Positions 1-8,845 of a DNA stretch of 64,000 nucleotides are shown here, in pieces. The first letter of the stretch is position 1. Every line of letters starts with the position of its first letter. Source of the DNA: Actinoallomurus vinaceus (GTDB lineage Bacteria; Actinomycetota; Actinomycetes; Streptosporangiales; Streptosporangiaceae); contig NZ_BAABHK010000003.1 of the NCBI RefSeq assembly GCF_039542055.1, positions 310,001 through 374,000 of the forward strand, read 5' to 3'. The position numbers were made by a program, and so were the translations under genes. A model generated the notes under the pieces. It ran no database searches, was not told where the DNA came from, and saw only the letters and a list, made by a program, of their open reading frames with translations.

Positions 1-1089
1 CCCGGCCTCGTAGACGCCGACGCCGCTGACGTACAGGCGGGCGGAGCGGATCCTGGACGGCAGCGCGAAGTCCTTGGCGAAGATCGGCATCGCCTCCGGG
101 ACCGGTGACGCCGGGGGCTCCTGGCCGGTCACGGTCTGCCGCGTCGTGAACGGCCCGGCGGCGGCGTCGGCCGTCGAGACGGAGTAGTCGACGGGCGCGT
201 ACGGGACCTTGTCGCCGGCCGCCGGGACGTCGGTGCGCGGGAACAGCAGCACCTGGTCGAACGCCTTGGCGGACTTCAGGTCGACGGTGAGCGTGATCGG
301 CTTGGCGGAGACGTCGTCGGATGGGTACGCCGAGCTGGACCAGCCGGCGAGCTCCTGGTTCGTCGTCTCGGTCCCATCGGTCAGGTACCGCGGGAGCCAC
401 TTGTGGTTGACCTGGTTGCCGGTGTCGGAGCTGGTCACGGTGGTGTTGGCGGCCAGGTTCGTCCCGGAGGAGTCGCGGACCTCGATCTCGGCGAGCTGCA
501 GCCGCCAGGTCTTGTCCGGGAGGTTCTCCACGAGCGGCAGGCCGAGCCTCGTCACGTTGAGCCGGGCGTACCGGGCGGTCGTCTCGGGCAGCTTCACCGC
601 GATCGGGGTGGGCTGCTTCTCCTTGAACCGCCAGTCCGGATGGGTGATCCACTGACCGGACCAGTCGGACGCCAACGTCAGGCCGGTCTCGAACCAGGCC
701 GGGTCGCTCCACTCCGACGCGCCGCCGGAGCCCGTCCACACGCGCACCCGCCAGTAGACGCGGGTGCGGCTGCCGAGCGCCTTCCCGGCGTAGTCGACGC
801 GCTGGTCGGCGGCGGCGACCCGGCCGGTGTCCCACAGGTCGGGCCGGCCGAACCCGTTCGGGCTCGTCGCGGCCTGGATCTGGTACGCCGTCTGGGCGAC
901 GTTCTGCCCGGCATCACGAAGCCGCCAGGTCAGCGGCGGGGTCGTGTCCTCAACGCCGAGCGGTTCGGTCAGGTCGGCGGCGCGCAGGCCGGTGACGCCG
1001 GGGCGTTCACCGGCGTGCGCGGGCGCGGCGGTGCCGAACACCACGGCGAGCGCGGCGATCGGCGCGGCGAGCCGTCGTAGCGGACTCAT
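1..1089 (-). CDS. Secreted GH78 alpha-L-rhamnosidase, N-terminal part (runs off left edge)
   Basis: The reading frame is open to the window edge, so only about 363 N-terminal residues are present. It starts with a Sec signal peptide (MSPLRRLAAPIAALAVV, then an AHA cleavage region). An Ig-like domain typical of GH78 N-termini follows (residues about 30-110, motif YWRVRVW). Next comes a discoidin-like insert (RLQLAEIEV) and the start of the carbohydrate-binding region (ARLYVSGVGVYEA). The domain order closely matches the complete GH78 at 11499-15434, so the two look like paralogues. GH78 enzymes release terminal alpha-L-rhamnose; here the catalytic domain lies outside the window and cannot be checked. 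The start codon overlaps the stop of the GH127 gene by 4 bp (ATGA), indicating translational coupling. Confidence 0.88.
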   Translation of the reverse strand, partial: MSPLRRLAAPIAALAVVFGTAAPAHAGERPGVTGLRAADLTEPLGVEDTTPPLTWRLRDAGQNVAQTAYQIQAATSPNGFGRPDLWDTGRVAAADQRVDYAGKALGSRTRVYWRVRVWTGSGGASEWSDPAWFETGLTLASDWSGQWITHPDWRFKEKQPTPIAVKLPETTARYARLNVTRLGLPLVENLPDKTWRLQLAEIEVRDSSGTNLAANTTVTSSDTGNQVNHKWLPRYLTDGTETTNQELAGWSSSAYPSDDVSAKPITLTVDLKSAKAFDQVLLFPRTDVPAAGDKVPYAPVDYSVSTADAAAGPFTTRQTVTGQEPPASPVPEAMPIFAKDFALPSRIRSARLYVSGVGVYEAG

Positions 1090-3587
1090 GCGTTCCGTCC
1101 CTGGGCGTGCAGGGCCGCGACGTCGGCGGCGGTGAGGGCGTGGTTGTAGACGCGGAAGTCGTCGACCTGGCCGTGGAGGTAGGGGTGGGTGGGGTTCTGG
1201 GATCGGCCGAGGTAGTTCTGCGTGGTCGCGCCGAGCAGCAGCGGGCTCATGACGAGCGCGTCGTTGCGGCCGGACTCGGCGCCGTCGACGTACAGCACGC
1301 CCTTGCCGTCGGCGATGGTCACCGCGACGTGGCTCCAGGTGCCCGCCGGGATCGGGCCGGCGGCGTCGATGAAGTCCTCCCCGTCCATTCCGGCGATCTT
1401 CATGGCGAAGCGCGCCTTGCCCGTGCCGGTCCGTACGGCCAGGAACAGGTAGGTCATCTTGTGGAAGCCCAGGTCGAAGACGCGGGCGGAGTTGGCGAGC
1501 TCCTCTGGCCGCACCCAGGCGGCGATGGTCAGGGCGTCCAGGCCGCTGATCAAGCCGGGCGGCAGGGCGACGTGACCGTCCTTGCCGTCGAGCGCGACGG
1601 CGCCGTCGCCGGTCCAGGTCGCGCCGCCGGCGAGCGTCGCGGCGGGCCACATCCTGGTCGCGTCCGCCGCCGTCGTGCCGGTCCCCTCCCCGAAGGAGTA
1701 GCGGGCGATCAGGCGCGGCCGGGACCGGTCCGGCGGGGTCGCCCAGTACACCGTGTATCGCTGGTGCTGGATCTCCGAGAACGGCATGAGCGTGACGTCC
1801 GTGCCGTCCGCCGTCGCGGTGAAGCGCAGGGAATCCTCGGCTGCGCGCACGGAGCGCGGCTCGATCGCCGGGATCGTCTTCAGCGTCTGGCCGCCGTACC
1901 CGCCGGCCAGCACGACCGGGCCGTAGCTGACCGCCTGGACGTTCGGGTTGTCCGGGGCCTTCCGCCAGGTCAGCGCCATGGGCAGGGTGACCTCGACGGT
2001 GTCGCCGTCGCGCCAGCGCCGCTCGATCGTCACGTACGTGCCGGGCCGGGCCCGGCCCGCCTCGTGGCCGTTGATCCGGACGCGGGGATGGCGGGTCCAG
2101 CCGGGGATGCGGATCTTCATGGTGAACCGCGCGTCGCCGCGCACGGTCAGCCGTGTCGTGTCCTCCTGCGGGTAGCGGGTCTCCTGTCGGACGTGGATCC
2201 CGCGCTCCGCCCAGGTCACCTCCGAGGGGATGAACAGGTTGACGTACAGCGTGTGCCCGGTCTGGAAGTAGATGGAGTCGGCGAACTTCGTGTGCGTCTC
2301 CATGCCCGTGCCGTGGTCGCAGGAGAAGTTGGTGTAGTCGCTGCTGTAGCTGCCCGGGTCGGCGCCGAGACCGCCCTTGACCTGCCGCTGCGTGCCCGGC
2401 CACAGGCCGGTGTAGTACGTGCAGAACCCGTGGGCGGAGTCGGGGTCCTGCTCGCCGAGCAGCTGGTTGTACAGGGTCCACTCGTAATAGTCCATGTACG
2501 CCGGGCTCGGGCGGTGGAAGAACAGCAGCCGCGACAGCTTCAGCATGTTGTAGCTGTTGCAGTTCTCGCAGGTGTTCTCGCCGAGCTGGGAGACGATCTG
2601 GTCCGGCGGGCAGAACATCTCCGCGTTGCTGTTGCCGCCGATGGCATAGGTGTGGTGGCGGACGACGGTCTCCCAGAAGAACGCCGCGATGTCGAGGTAG
2701 CGCGGATCCCCGGTGGCCTCGTACTCCCGGACCGCACCCACGATCTTGGGGATCTGGGTGTTGGCGTGCAGGCCGGCCAGCTGGTCCTGCCGGTCGGCGA
2801 GCGGGCCGAAGACCGCCTCCTGGTCGAAGCGGCGGGCGGTGCGCAGGTGCGCGGGGTCGCGGGTCTGCAGGTAGAGGGCGGCGAGCACGTCGTTCATGCC
2901 GCCGAACTCCACGCCCAGCAGCGACTGCATCTGCTCGCTCGTCAGCTTGGACGTGCGCGCGTCGGCCCAGGCGGCCATGCCGAGCAGCACGTCGAGGGCC
3001 TGGCGGTTCCCGCTGAGCTGGTACTGGTCGAGCAGCCCCGCCATGATCTTGTGGAGGGTGTAGTACGGCGCCCACGGCCGACCGCCCGCCTCGAGCTGGT
3101 CGAAAACCTTTTCCTCGAAGGCCGACAGATAACCGGTCGTGTAGCCCGCTCCCGGCGCCGCGGCCTGGCACTTGGCCAGCTCGCCGACGATGTAGCGCGC
3201 CTTGGCCGCGTACGCGTCGTCGCCGGTGTTCGCGTGCGCCTGGGCGAGGGCGGACAGCAGGTGCCCGGTGGAGTGGCCGCGCAGCTGGACGTTCGGGGCC
3301 TCCCAGCCCCCGCAGGGCTGCACCGCCGACGACAGCCCGACGTTGAGCCGGAACGTGTGCAGCAGCCGGTCCGGGTCCACGAACGTCAGGTAGGAGCAGG
3401 TCCGCGCCATGTTGTCGCGGAACCTGCTCTCCAGCAGGGTGACGCCGCGCAGCGGGAACGGCGCCACGGCCGGACCCCCGCCGGTCGCGGCGACGGCCGC
3501 CCGCCCCGGCAGATCCAACAGGCCGGCGGCGGCCACCGCGCCGCCCGCGACGCCGAGGAACCCGCGTCGGCTGAACGATGTGCTCAT
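1086..3587 (-). CDS. Tat-secreted GH127 (DUF1680) beta-L-arabinofuranosidase-like enzyme with C-terminal LamG domain
   Basis: An 833-aa protein. The start is chosen at the ATG that overlaps the upstream gene's stop (ATGA) and opens a Tat signal (R7-R8, SRRGFLG). Residues about 50-600 are the DUF1680 six-hairpin domain, with GENTCENCNSYNMLKL around 339-350 and SCDHGTGME around 422-430. Residues about 640-830 form a LamG/concanavalin-like fold (ITIAAWVRPEE, DDFRVYNHAL). GH127 enzymes of this type remove beta-L-arabinofuranose using a zinc-bound cysteine thiolate. By eye, E341, C343 and C423 match the zinc-site Glu/Cys and nucleophile Cys of HypBA1, but the neighbouring ligand Cys is Asp424 here. 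It sits between two rhamnosidase-type genes with 4-bp overlaps on both sides, so it is part of a tight three-gene unit. Confidence 0.88.
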   Translation of the reverse strand: MSTSFSRRGFLGVAGGAVAAAGLLDLPGRAAVAATGGGPAVAPFPLRGVTLLESRFRDNMARTCSYLTFVDPDRLLHTFRLNVGLSSAVQPCGGWEAPNVQLRGHSTGHLLSALAQAHANTGDDAYAAKARYIVGELAKCQAAAPGAGYTTGYLSAFEEKVFDQLEAGGRPWAPYYTLHKIMAGLLDQYQLSGNRQALDVLLGMAAWADARTSKLTSEQMQSLLGVEFGGMNDVLAALYLQTRDPAHLRTARRFDQEAVFGPLADRQDQLAGLHANTQIPKIVGAVREYEATGDPRYLDIAAFFWETVVRHHTYAIGGNSNAEMFCPPDQIVSQLGENTCENCNSYNMLKLSRLLFFHRPSPAYMDYYEWTLYNQLLGEQDPDSAHGFCTYYTGLWPGTQRQVKGGLGADPGSYSSDYTNFSCDHGTGMETHTKFADSIYFQTGHTLYVNLFIPSEVTWAERGIHVRQETRYPQEDTTRLTVRGDARFTMKIRIPGWTRHPRVRINGHEAGRARPGTYVTIERRWRDGDTVEVTLPMALTWRKAPDNPNVQAVSYGPVVLAGGYGGQTLKTIPAIEPRSVRAAEDSLRFTATADGTDVTLMPFSEIQHQRYTVYWATPPDRSRPRLIARYSFGEGTGTTAADATRMWPAATLAGGATWTGDGAVALDGKDGHVALPPGLISGLDALTIAAWVRPEELANSARVFDLGFHKMTYLFLAVRTGTGKARFAMKIAGMDGEDFIDAAGPIPAGTWSHVAVTIADGKGVLYVDGAESGRNDALVMSPLLLGATTQNYLGRSQNPTHPYLHGQVDDFRVYNHALTAADVAALHAQGRNA

Positions 3588-5635
3588 CGCTCCCCCACTC
3601 GCTCGCTCGTGATCGTGTAGTGGCCCGCGCGCAGGCCCTCGAGGTAGACGTAGTCGCCGTCGGCGTGCGCGCCGTACGCCGTGGCACGCGTGCCGGTCCA
3701 GGCGAGCCGCCCGTTGACGAAGACCCGGACCTTGCCGCCGAAGGTCGGCACGCCCGCCCGGCCGGTCGTCCCGTGCGGCGCGGTCAGCCGCGCCCGGAAC
3801 GCTCCGTGGTCGACGCGCCAGGAGGCGTCGACCGGCCCGTACTCGGTGGTGATTCGGCCCTCGGTGAAGGTCAGGTCCGCCGGGTGCGGGACGAAGTGGA
3901 AGGTACGGCCGCCCGGCGAGTCGGGTGCGACGCCGAGGACGTAGAAGCTCAGCGCCGGTGTCGGGCCGGTCGCCCAGCCGTGCGCGAGGCTGACGTACGT
4001 GCTGCAGAACACGCACGACTCCCCCGCCCGGTAGGACTCCCAGAAGGTGCTCTGCGTGCCGTGCGGGCTGGTCAGCATGTAGCCCCACTGACGCCGGATC
4101 AGGTCCACGCCGGCCTGGTCGGCGGCCGGGCCGCCGGCCGCGAAGTGCGCGTTGACCTCCATGGATCCGGAGAAGACGCCCGGGTTGCCCTTGTTCTCCG
4201 GCGCGGTGGAGCCGACGTCGTTCCAGTTGCCCTTGAGCGACGCGCTGATCCGGCGGGCCTTGTCCTGGCCGGCCAGGCCGTACCAGACCGCGAGGGCGTT
4301 GCCGTCCTGCGGGTGGATGGTCGAGTTCGGGTAGAACTTGTACGCCCCGGCGGCGTCGTCCCAGAAGTTCGCGTCGATGGCGGTGCGCAGCGCGGCCGCC
4401 CGGCTCGCGTACGACGCGGCGAGGGCCGTGTCCCCGCGCACGGTGGCCAGCTCCGCGCCAGTGCTGAGCACGCGCCACAGCAGGACGTTGGCGATGAGGT
4501 TCTCGCCCTTGGCGAGGATGCGCACCGAGTCGCCGGTACCGGTGATCGACAGCAGCCCGTTCGCGTCGACCTTCGCGGTGCTGTAGTCGACGCCGTGCTT
4601 GAAAGCGTCCCACACGCTCGCCAGCCACGCCGTGTCGCCGGTGTAGCGGTAGTAGTCGTAGGTCGCCGACAGGGTCCACAGGTGGTAGGTGTCGGAGCCG
4701 TACTTGTTCATCATCGGCCCGGAGTACGGCAGCTCACCGGTGTCCTTCTGGTGCTGGTACACCGTGGTGAGCGCGTTGCGCGCCGACACCGTGTCGCCGA
4801 AGGCGGCGTACGCGGCGGGGATCTCGATGCCCAGGTCGCCGGGCCACACGGTCCGGTCGCGCTTGGCGCCGTCCACGAGGATCGTGTCGCCCACTCCGAC
4901 GTCGCCGGTGTTGTTCCAGAGCTCCGCGGGTGGCTCCCAGACCCGGCCGGTCTTGGGATCGATCGTGTTGAGCTGCATCGTGTACGCGCCCGCGTACCAG
5001 ATGCGGTTGAGCAGCGGGTCGCTGGAGTAGAAGTGGTTCGCGTAGTCGGCCGGGTGCTTCATCGTCGGCGCGGGCGTGAAGTGCAGGGACACCCGGTCGA
5101 GGTCGACGCTCCCGGCGGACTCCAGGAAGACGGTCAGGTAGCGGAAGCCGCCGCGCAGGTACTGGGCGGGCATCGTGTAGGTCGTCGCGCCGTTCACGTC
5201 GACGTCGAGCACGCCGTCGCGGCTGCGGGGGCCGCCGGTCGAGGTGTCGGAGTTGGTCCCGACGTAGTCCGGGGACTCGTTGAACGCCAGGCCGACCCGC
5301 TGCGCCCCGTCGGAGGCGGCGAAGCGCAGCGTGACCAGTCCACTGACGTCCTTGCCGAAGTCGAGCGTGACGTACGAGCCGACACCGGTCAGGCGGGTGC
5401 GCCGGCCGGTGAGCACGGCGGACGGGTCGGTCACGGTGCCGTTCGTGTTGTAGACGGCGACGGGCCGTACGGTGCGGGTCCGGGGCGAGAGGTTGTAGGC
5501 GTCCCACGGCCGGGCCGCGGACCGGGACGGCGCGGGATTCGCGGTGGCGGGCGGGATGGACAGGACCGGCGCCACGAGGGCGGCGAGTCCTACGGCGGTG
5601 AGAGGGAGACGGTGACGTCGCTTCCAGGAGCTCAT
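3584..5635 (-). CDS. Secreted GH78-like six-hairpin glycosidase (alpha-L-rhamnosidase related)
   Basis: A 683-aa protein with a Sec signal peptide ending near ANPAPS. The ATG at 5635 is preferred because GAGG lies 4 nt upstream; an in-frame ATG 12 nt earlier has no site. A beta-sandwich (about 40-210) is followed by an (alpha/alpha)6 barrel (about 220-580) and a C-terminal beta domain (VRVFVNGRLAWTG). Canonical GH78 has DCPxR(D)ExxGW; here the matching stretch is DGAKRDRTVWPGD (D255, D260, D267). The acidic positions are retained, but Asp replaces the Glu. The same variant occurs in the 22336-24930 gene, so these two form a subgroup distinct from the canonical GH78 enzymes. Substrate is probably a terminal rhamnoside, but a related sugar is possible. 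Stop overlaps the GH127 start. Confidence 0.8.
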   Translation of the reverse strand: MSSWKRRHRLPLTAVGLAALVAPVLSIPPATANPAPSRSAARPWDAYNLSPRTRTVRPVAVYNTNGTVTDPSAVLTGRRTRLTGVGSYVTLDFGKDVSGLVTLRFAASDGAQRVGLAFNESPDYVGTNSDTSTGGPRSRDGVLDVDVNGATTYTMPAQYLRGGFRYLTVFLESAGSVDLDRVSLHFTPAPTMKHPADYANHFYSSDPLLNRIWYAGAYTMQLNTIDPKTGRVWEPPAELWNNTGDVGVGDTILVDGAKRDRTVWPGDLGIEIPAAYAAFGDTVSARNALTTVYQHQKDTGELPYSGPMMNKYGSDTYHLWTLSATYDYYRYTGDTAWLASVWDAFKHGVDYSTAKVDANGLLSITGTGDSVRILAKGENLIANVLLWRVLSTGAELATVRGDTALAASYASRAAALRTAIDANFWDDAAGAYKFYPNSTIHPQDGNALAVWYGLAGQDKARRISASLKGNWNDVGSTAPENKGNPGVFSGSMEVNAHFAAGGPAADQAGVDLIRRQWGYMLTSPHGTQSTFWESYRAGESCVFCSTYVSLAHGWATGPTPALSFYVLGVAPDSPGGRTFHFVPHPADLTFTEGRITTEYGPVDASWRVDHGAFRARLTAPHGTTGRAGVPTFGGKVRVFVNGRLAWTGTRATAYGAHADGDYVYLEGLRAGHYTITSERVGER

Positions 5636-5697
5636 GCGACCTCGCATCAGAACAGGACAGGGCGGATAGAGGGACAGGACGTGGGTGGAGAACCGGA

Positions 5698-5730
5698 CCG
5701 GCGCGGGGAGACGGAGGATCCCCGCGCCGG
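5698..5730. terminator. GC hairpin between GH106 and GH78-like genes
   Basis: Perfect 12-bp inverted repeat (arm CCGGCGCGGGGA) with a 9-nt loop, in the 104-bp gap after the GH106 stop. There is no T tract. It may act as a rho-dependent or processing hairpin that separates expression of the two genes. Confidence 0.5.
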
Positions 5731-5739
5731 CCCGGCGGG

Positions 5740-8700
5740 TCAGCCGGCGATCGCCGCCTGCACGTACGGCACGAGGCGCACGGGGCCGAGCAGTCCGTAC
5801 GCCTGGCGGGGCGCGCCGCCGTAGACCGAGGGGTCGGAGACGCGCAGCCGGTTGTTCAGGGTCGTCGCGACCTCCACCTCGATCGTGTTGGTGCCGTGCC
5901 GCAGGTACGGCCCGGCGTCGACGACCGGGTTGATCTGGTCGACCGCCGGCAGCCGCCGCCCGTTGATCGTGACCCGGCAGGTGTCGAAGACCTGGCCCAG
6001 CTGCAGGTACGCGCCGTGGGCGCGGGTCCAGGAGGCGGGCAGGTCGACCGTCGTGGTGTACCGGCCGATGCCCGAGACGTCCGCAAGCTCCGGGATGTCG
6101 GGCCAGGCCTTGAGCGCGTCGAGGGTCAGCCGGTGGGTCACCGTGGCCGTCTCGGTGGCGGACGCGCCCGGCTCCCGGCTCTCGACCTCCAGCTGCCACG
6201 TCCCCGGGACGATCGGCGCGGGGACGTCCGCGACCGTCGTCCGCACCGTCCGGCCGGTGGACAGCGTCGTGGCGTACGTCCCGGCCGCGATCGCGCGGAT
6301 CACCAGGTCGCCGTCGGCGAACCGGGCCTCGGCGGCCTCGGTGCTCGTGACGTGCGCCCGCCCGCCGCCCGTGCCGAACCGGCCCGGCCGGGCCAGCGCG
6401 ACGACGGTCGTCTCCCCCGGCTGGAGCGCCACGCGGACGGTGACCCGGTCGCCGTCCTCGGTGTAGGTCGCGATCCGCTCGGCCTCACCGGTCCACGGGT
6501 CGAGCGCGTACGGCACCGCGTCCTTCGCCGTGCGCGTGAACGACACGGCGTGGTCGATCGCGGCCACCGGCGGCTTCACCGTCTCGGCGTGCCGCCCGTT
6601 GCACAGGTAGTAGTAGTCGACGCCGTCGTCGTACCGGTGGGCGTTCAGCAGCGTGGAGCTCTGCGCGTACGTCACGTCCGGGGCGACACCGAGGTCGGCG
6701 AGCGCGGCGGGCACGTTCGCCTTGTCCGCGACGACCCGGACCTTCGGTTGCTTCACGAGCTCGGCGACCACCCCGCGCAGGCGTCCGTTCTCTGTTTCCA
6801 CCCCCGTGGCTGCGCCCCACCACCCCCCTGCGTCGGAGCCGAGGCCCGGCACGGTCGGCGCGGACCAGTCGCCCAGCAGGACGATCGGCAGGCCCGCCTT
6901 CGCGTACCGCAGCAGCCGCTCGGCGGCGAAGACGGTGAGCGTGCACTCCGAGCCCGCGAAGAAGTCGCCCTCGACGAAGATCGCCTTGTAGCGCGGCCCG
7001 TCCGGGGCGAGGCGGCCGCCGGAGACGGTGGCGTTCGGCAGGGTCAGCAGCGGCTCGCTGATGAACTGGTGACTCCAGCCGAGCGGGACGCCGCTCGCGG
7101 TGAACCAGGACGCGCCGATGCCGGTCGCCGTGTATCCGGTCTGCCGGAAGATCGCGACGTCGGCGCGGGCCGTGCCGGACTGCAGCACCTGGTGGACGCG
7201 GCTCAGGTAGCCGGAGATGTCCTCGGCGTGCCGCCAGGTGGGCTGGCGCGGCCCCCAGGACTCGCTGTAGCCGATGGTGCCGTTGTACGGGGTGAAGGCG
7301 GCGAAGCCGGGCCACTTCACGCCCGGGGCGGTGGCATAGGAGAAGCCGTGGATGACCGCGCGGTTCAGCCCGGCGGCGTACGCCCCGCCGACCGTCAGCA
7401 GAAAGCGCTTCCACGTCGTGTTGTAGGCGCCCCCGTTGTACGCGCCGATCTCCCCGGACAGCACGGTCGTCCCGGCCATGTCCCGGCCGCCCGCGAGGCA
7501 GCGCCAGTCGTCGAGGTTCTTGAACCCGATCGACTCGCCCTCGGGGACGTCGAGGATCGCCGCGGATGCGATCGCGTCGGTCTGCAGGCCGTACGGCTGG
7601 GCGCGCAGGTCCAGGCCGATGGAGTGCGCCCACTTCTTCAGCGCGGTGACGTGGTGCTCGTTGAACAGCTGGGACACGACGTCCCAGAAGTCGTGGCGGA
7701 CGTGCCGGGTCAGCGCGGCCTCGTAGGCGAAGACCTGGTTGCCGCTCTTCTGGACGATCGCCGGCAGGTACGGCAGCAGCGCGTAGCCCTTGCGCCGGGC
7801 GAACTCCGCGGGCAGGTCCGGCGTCCACGGCAGCGCCTTGGTCTCGATCTCGATGGAGTCCTCGAACAGCGTCGCGCCCGCCCGGCGGAGCAGGCGACGC
7901 ACGTCCTGGGTGAGGATGTGGGACTCCCAGTAGTCGGTCACCGCCCGGGTGCCGGCCGCGCTGAAGTGGTCGACGACGTACGCCGCCGGGGCCGTGTGCG
8001 GGCCGGACTCGGGGGTCTGGCCGGAGCCGCGCTCCCAGTGGGCGATGACCACCCAGGAGCCGTCGGATGGAGCGGTCCAGCTCAGCCGCCCGTCGGCGAC
8101 CGTGGCGGTCAGCTCCTGCACGGACGCGAGGTCCAGGCCGGTCTCCTTGCGCGTGGAGTTGGCGGTGTTGATCCGTGCGGCCTGCACGAGCAGGAGTCTC
8201 TGGGCGGTCACCGCCGCGGCGGGCGCGATCGCGGGCGCGGGCACCGGGCCGTCGTACGTCGCGCCGGCGGCGACGGTCGCCGAGCCGTACGCCAGTTCCT
8301 TGACCGCCGCCGGGCTGTCCGGCGTGATGGTCGGGACGGCGGCGGGCCAGGCCGGGCCGATCGTCAGGTCGATGGTCACGCCGCGCCGGCGGGCCTGGTC
8401 GAGCGCGGCCTCCACGGCGTCGACCCACGCGGGGCTGCCCCAGCCGTGGCCGGCGGCGTCCAGCACCGACTTGTCGGCGATGCTGTGGTGCACGGCGGCG
8501 ATCTCCGCGCCGCCGAAGCCGGCGTCGGCGATCTGGTCGACCTCGCGCCGGATCTCGGCGGGGTCGACGTTGCCGTCAGGCCACCACCAGCGGAATTTCG
8601 GTGCCACGGCCGCGTCGGGCAGGGCGAACCGGCCGGCCGTGCCGGCACGGGCGACGGCCCCGAAGGGCGTACCCGAGACGACCGCCGCTCCCGCCGCGGC

Positions 8701-8778
8701 CGTCCCGGCCGTCAACAGGAAGCCGCGGCGCGTGAAGCCCGCTCCGCCCACGGCGTCGCTGGTGTCGCTGACTGGCAT
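5740..8778 (-). CDS. Tat-secreted GH106 alpha-L-rhamnosidase
   Basis: A 1012-aa protein, the usual size for GH106. The ATG at 8778 has GAGGAA 4 nt upstream; the ATG 12 nt earlier is less well placed. The Tat signal is FTRRGFLLTAG (R17-R18). The GH106 hallmark RWWWPDG lies at 63-69, followed by a (beta/alpha)8 domain (EIRREVDQIADAGFGGAEI). A C-terminal galactose-binding-like beta-sandwich closes the protein (YLQLGQVFDTCRVTING, about 950-1000). GH106 enzymes hydrolyse alpha-L-rhamnosides in rhamnogalacturonans and related glycans by inversion, with calcium. The gene is flanked on both sides by intergenic hairpins and lies downstream of the GH3 gene in the same orientation. Its leader shares a GGATCC element with the GH78 leaders. 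Confidence 0.9.
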   Translation of the reverse strand: MPVSDTSDAVGGAGFTRRGFLLTAGTAAAGAAVVSGTPFGAVARAGTAGRFALPDAAVAPKFRWWWPDGNVDPAEIRREVDQIADAGFGGAEIAAVHHSIADKSVLDAAGHGWGSPAWVDAVEAALDQARRRGVTIDLTIGPAWPAAVPTITPDSPAAVKELAYGSATVAAGATYDGPVPAPAIAPAAAVTAQRLLLVQAARINTANSTRKETGLDLASVQELTATVADGRLSWTAPSDGSWVVIAHWERGSGQTPESGPHTAPAAYVVDHFSAAGTRAVTDYWESHILTQDVRRLLRRAGATLFEDSIEIETKALPWTPDLPAEFARRKGYALLPYLPAIVQKSGNQVFAYEAALTRHVRHDFWDVVSQLFNEHHVTALKKWAHSIGLDLRAQPYGLQTDAIASAAILDVPEGESIGFKNLDDWRCLAGGRDMAGTTVLSGEIGAYNGGAYNTTWKRFLLTVGGAYAAGLNRAVIHGFSYATAPGVKWPGFAAFTPYNGTIGYSESWGPRQPTWRHAEDISGYLSRVHQVLQSGTARADVAIFRQTGYTATGIGASWFTASGVPLGWSHQFISEPLLTLPNATVSGGRLAPDGPRYKAIFVEGDFFAGSECTLTVFAAERLLRYAKAGLPIVLLGDWSAPTVPGLGSDAGGWWGAATGVETENGRLRGVVAELVKQPKVRVVADKANVPAALADLGVAPDVTYAQSSTLLNAHRYDDGVDYYYLCNGRHAETVKPPVAAIDHAVSFTRTAKDAVPYALDPWTGEAERIATYTEDGDRVTVRVALQPGETTVVALARPGRFGTGGGRAHVTSTEAAEARFADGDLVIRAIAAGTYATTLSTGRTVRTTVADVPAPIVPGTWQLEVESREPGASATETATVTHRLTLDALKAWPDIPELADVSGIGRYTTTVDLPASWTRAHGAYLQLGQVFDTCRVTINGRRLPAVDQINPVVDAGPYLRHGTNTIEVEVATTLNNRLRVSDPSVYGGAPRQAYGLLGPVRLVPYVQAAIAG

Positions 8779-8800
8779 CGTTCCTCGCATTCAGGGGATC

Positions 8801-8833
8801 CGGTGGGGAGGGCGGACGCCGCCCTCCCCACCG
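8801..8833. terminator. Perfect 15-bp hairpin between GH3 and GH106 genes
   Basis: Arms 8801-8815 and 8819-8833 (CGGTGGGGAGGGCGG and its exact complement) with a 3-nt loop. It fills the 67-bp gap between the GH3 stop and GH106 start. No T run follows, so termination, attenuation or RNA stabilisation are all possible. Confidence 0.6.
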
Positions 8834-8845
8834 GCAACCGGCGGG

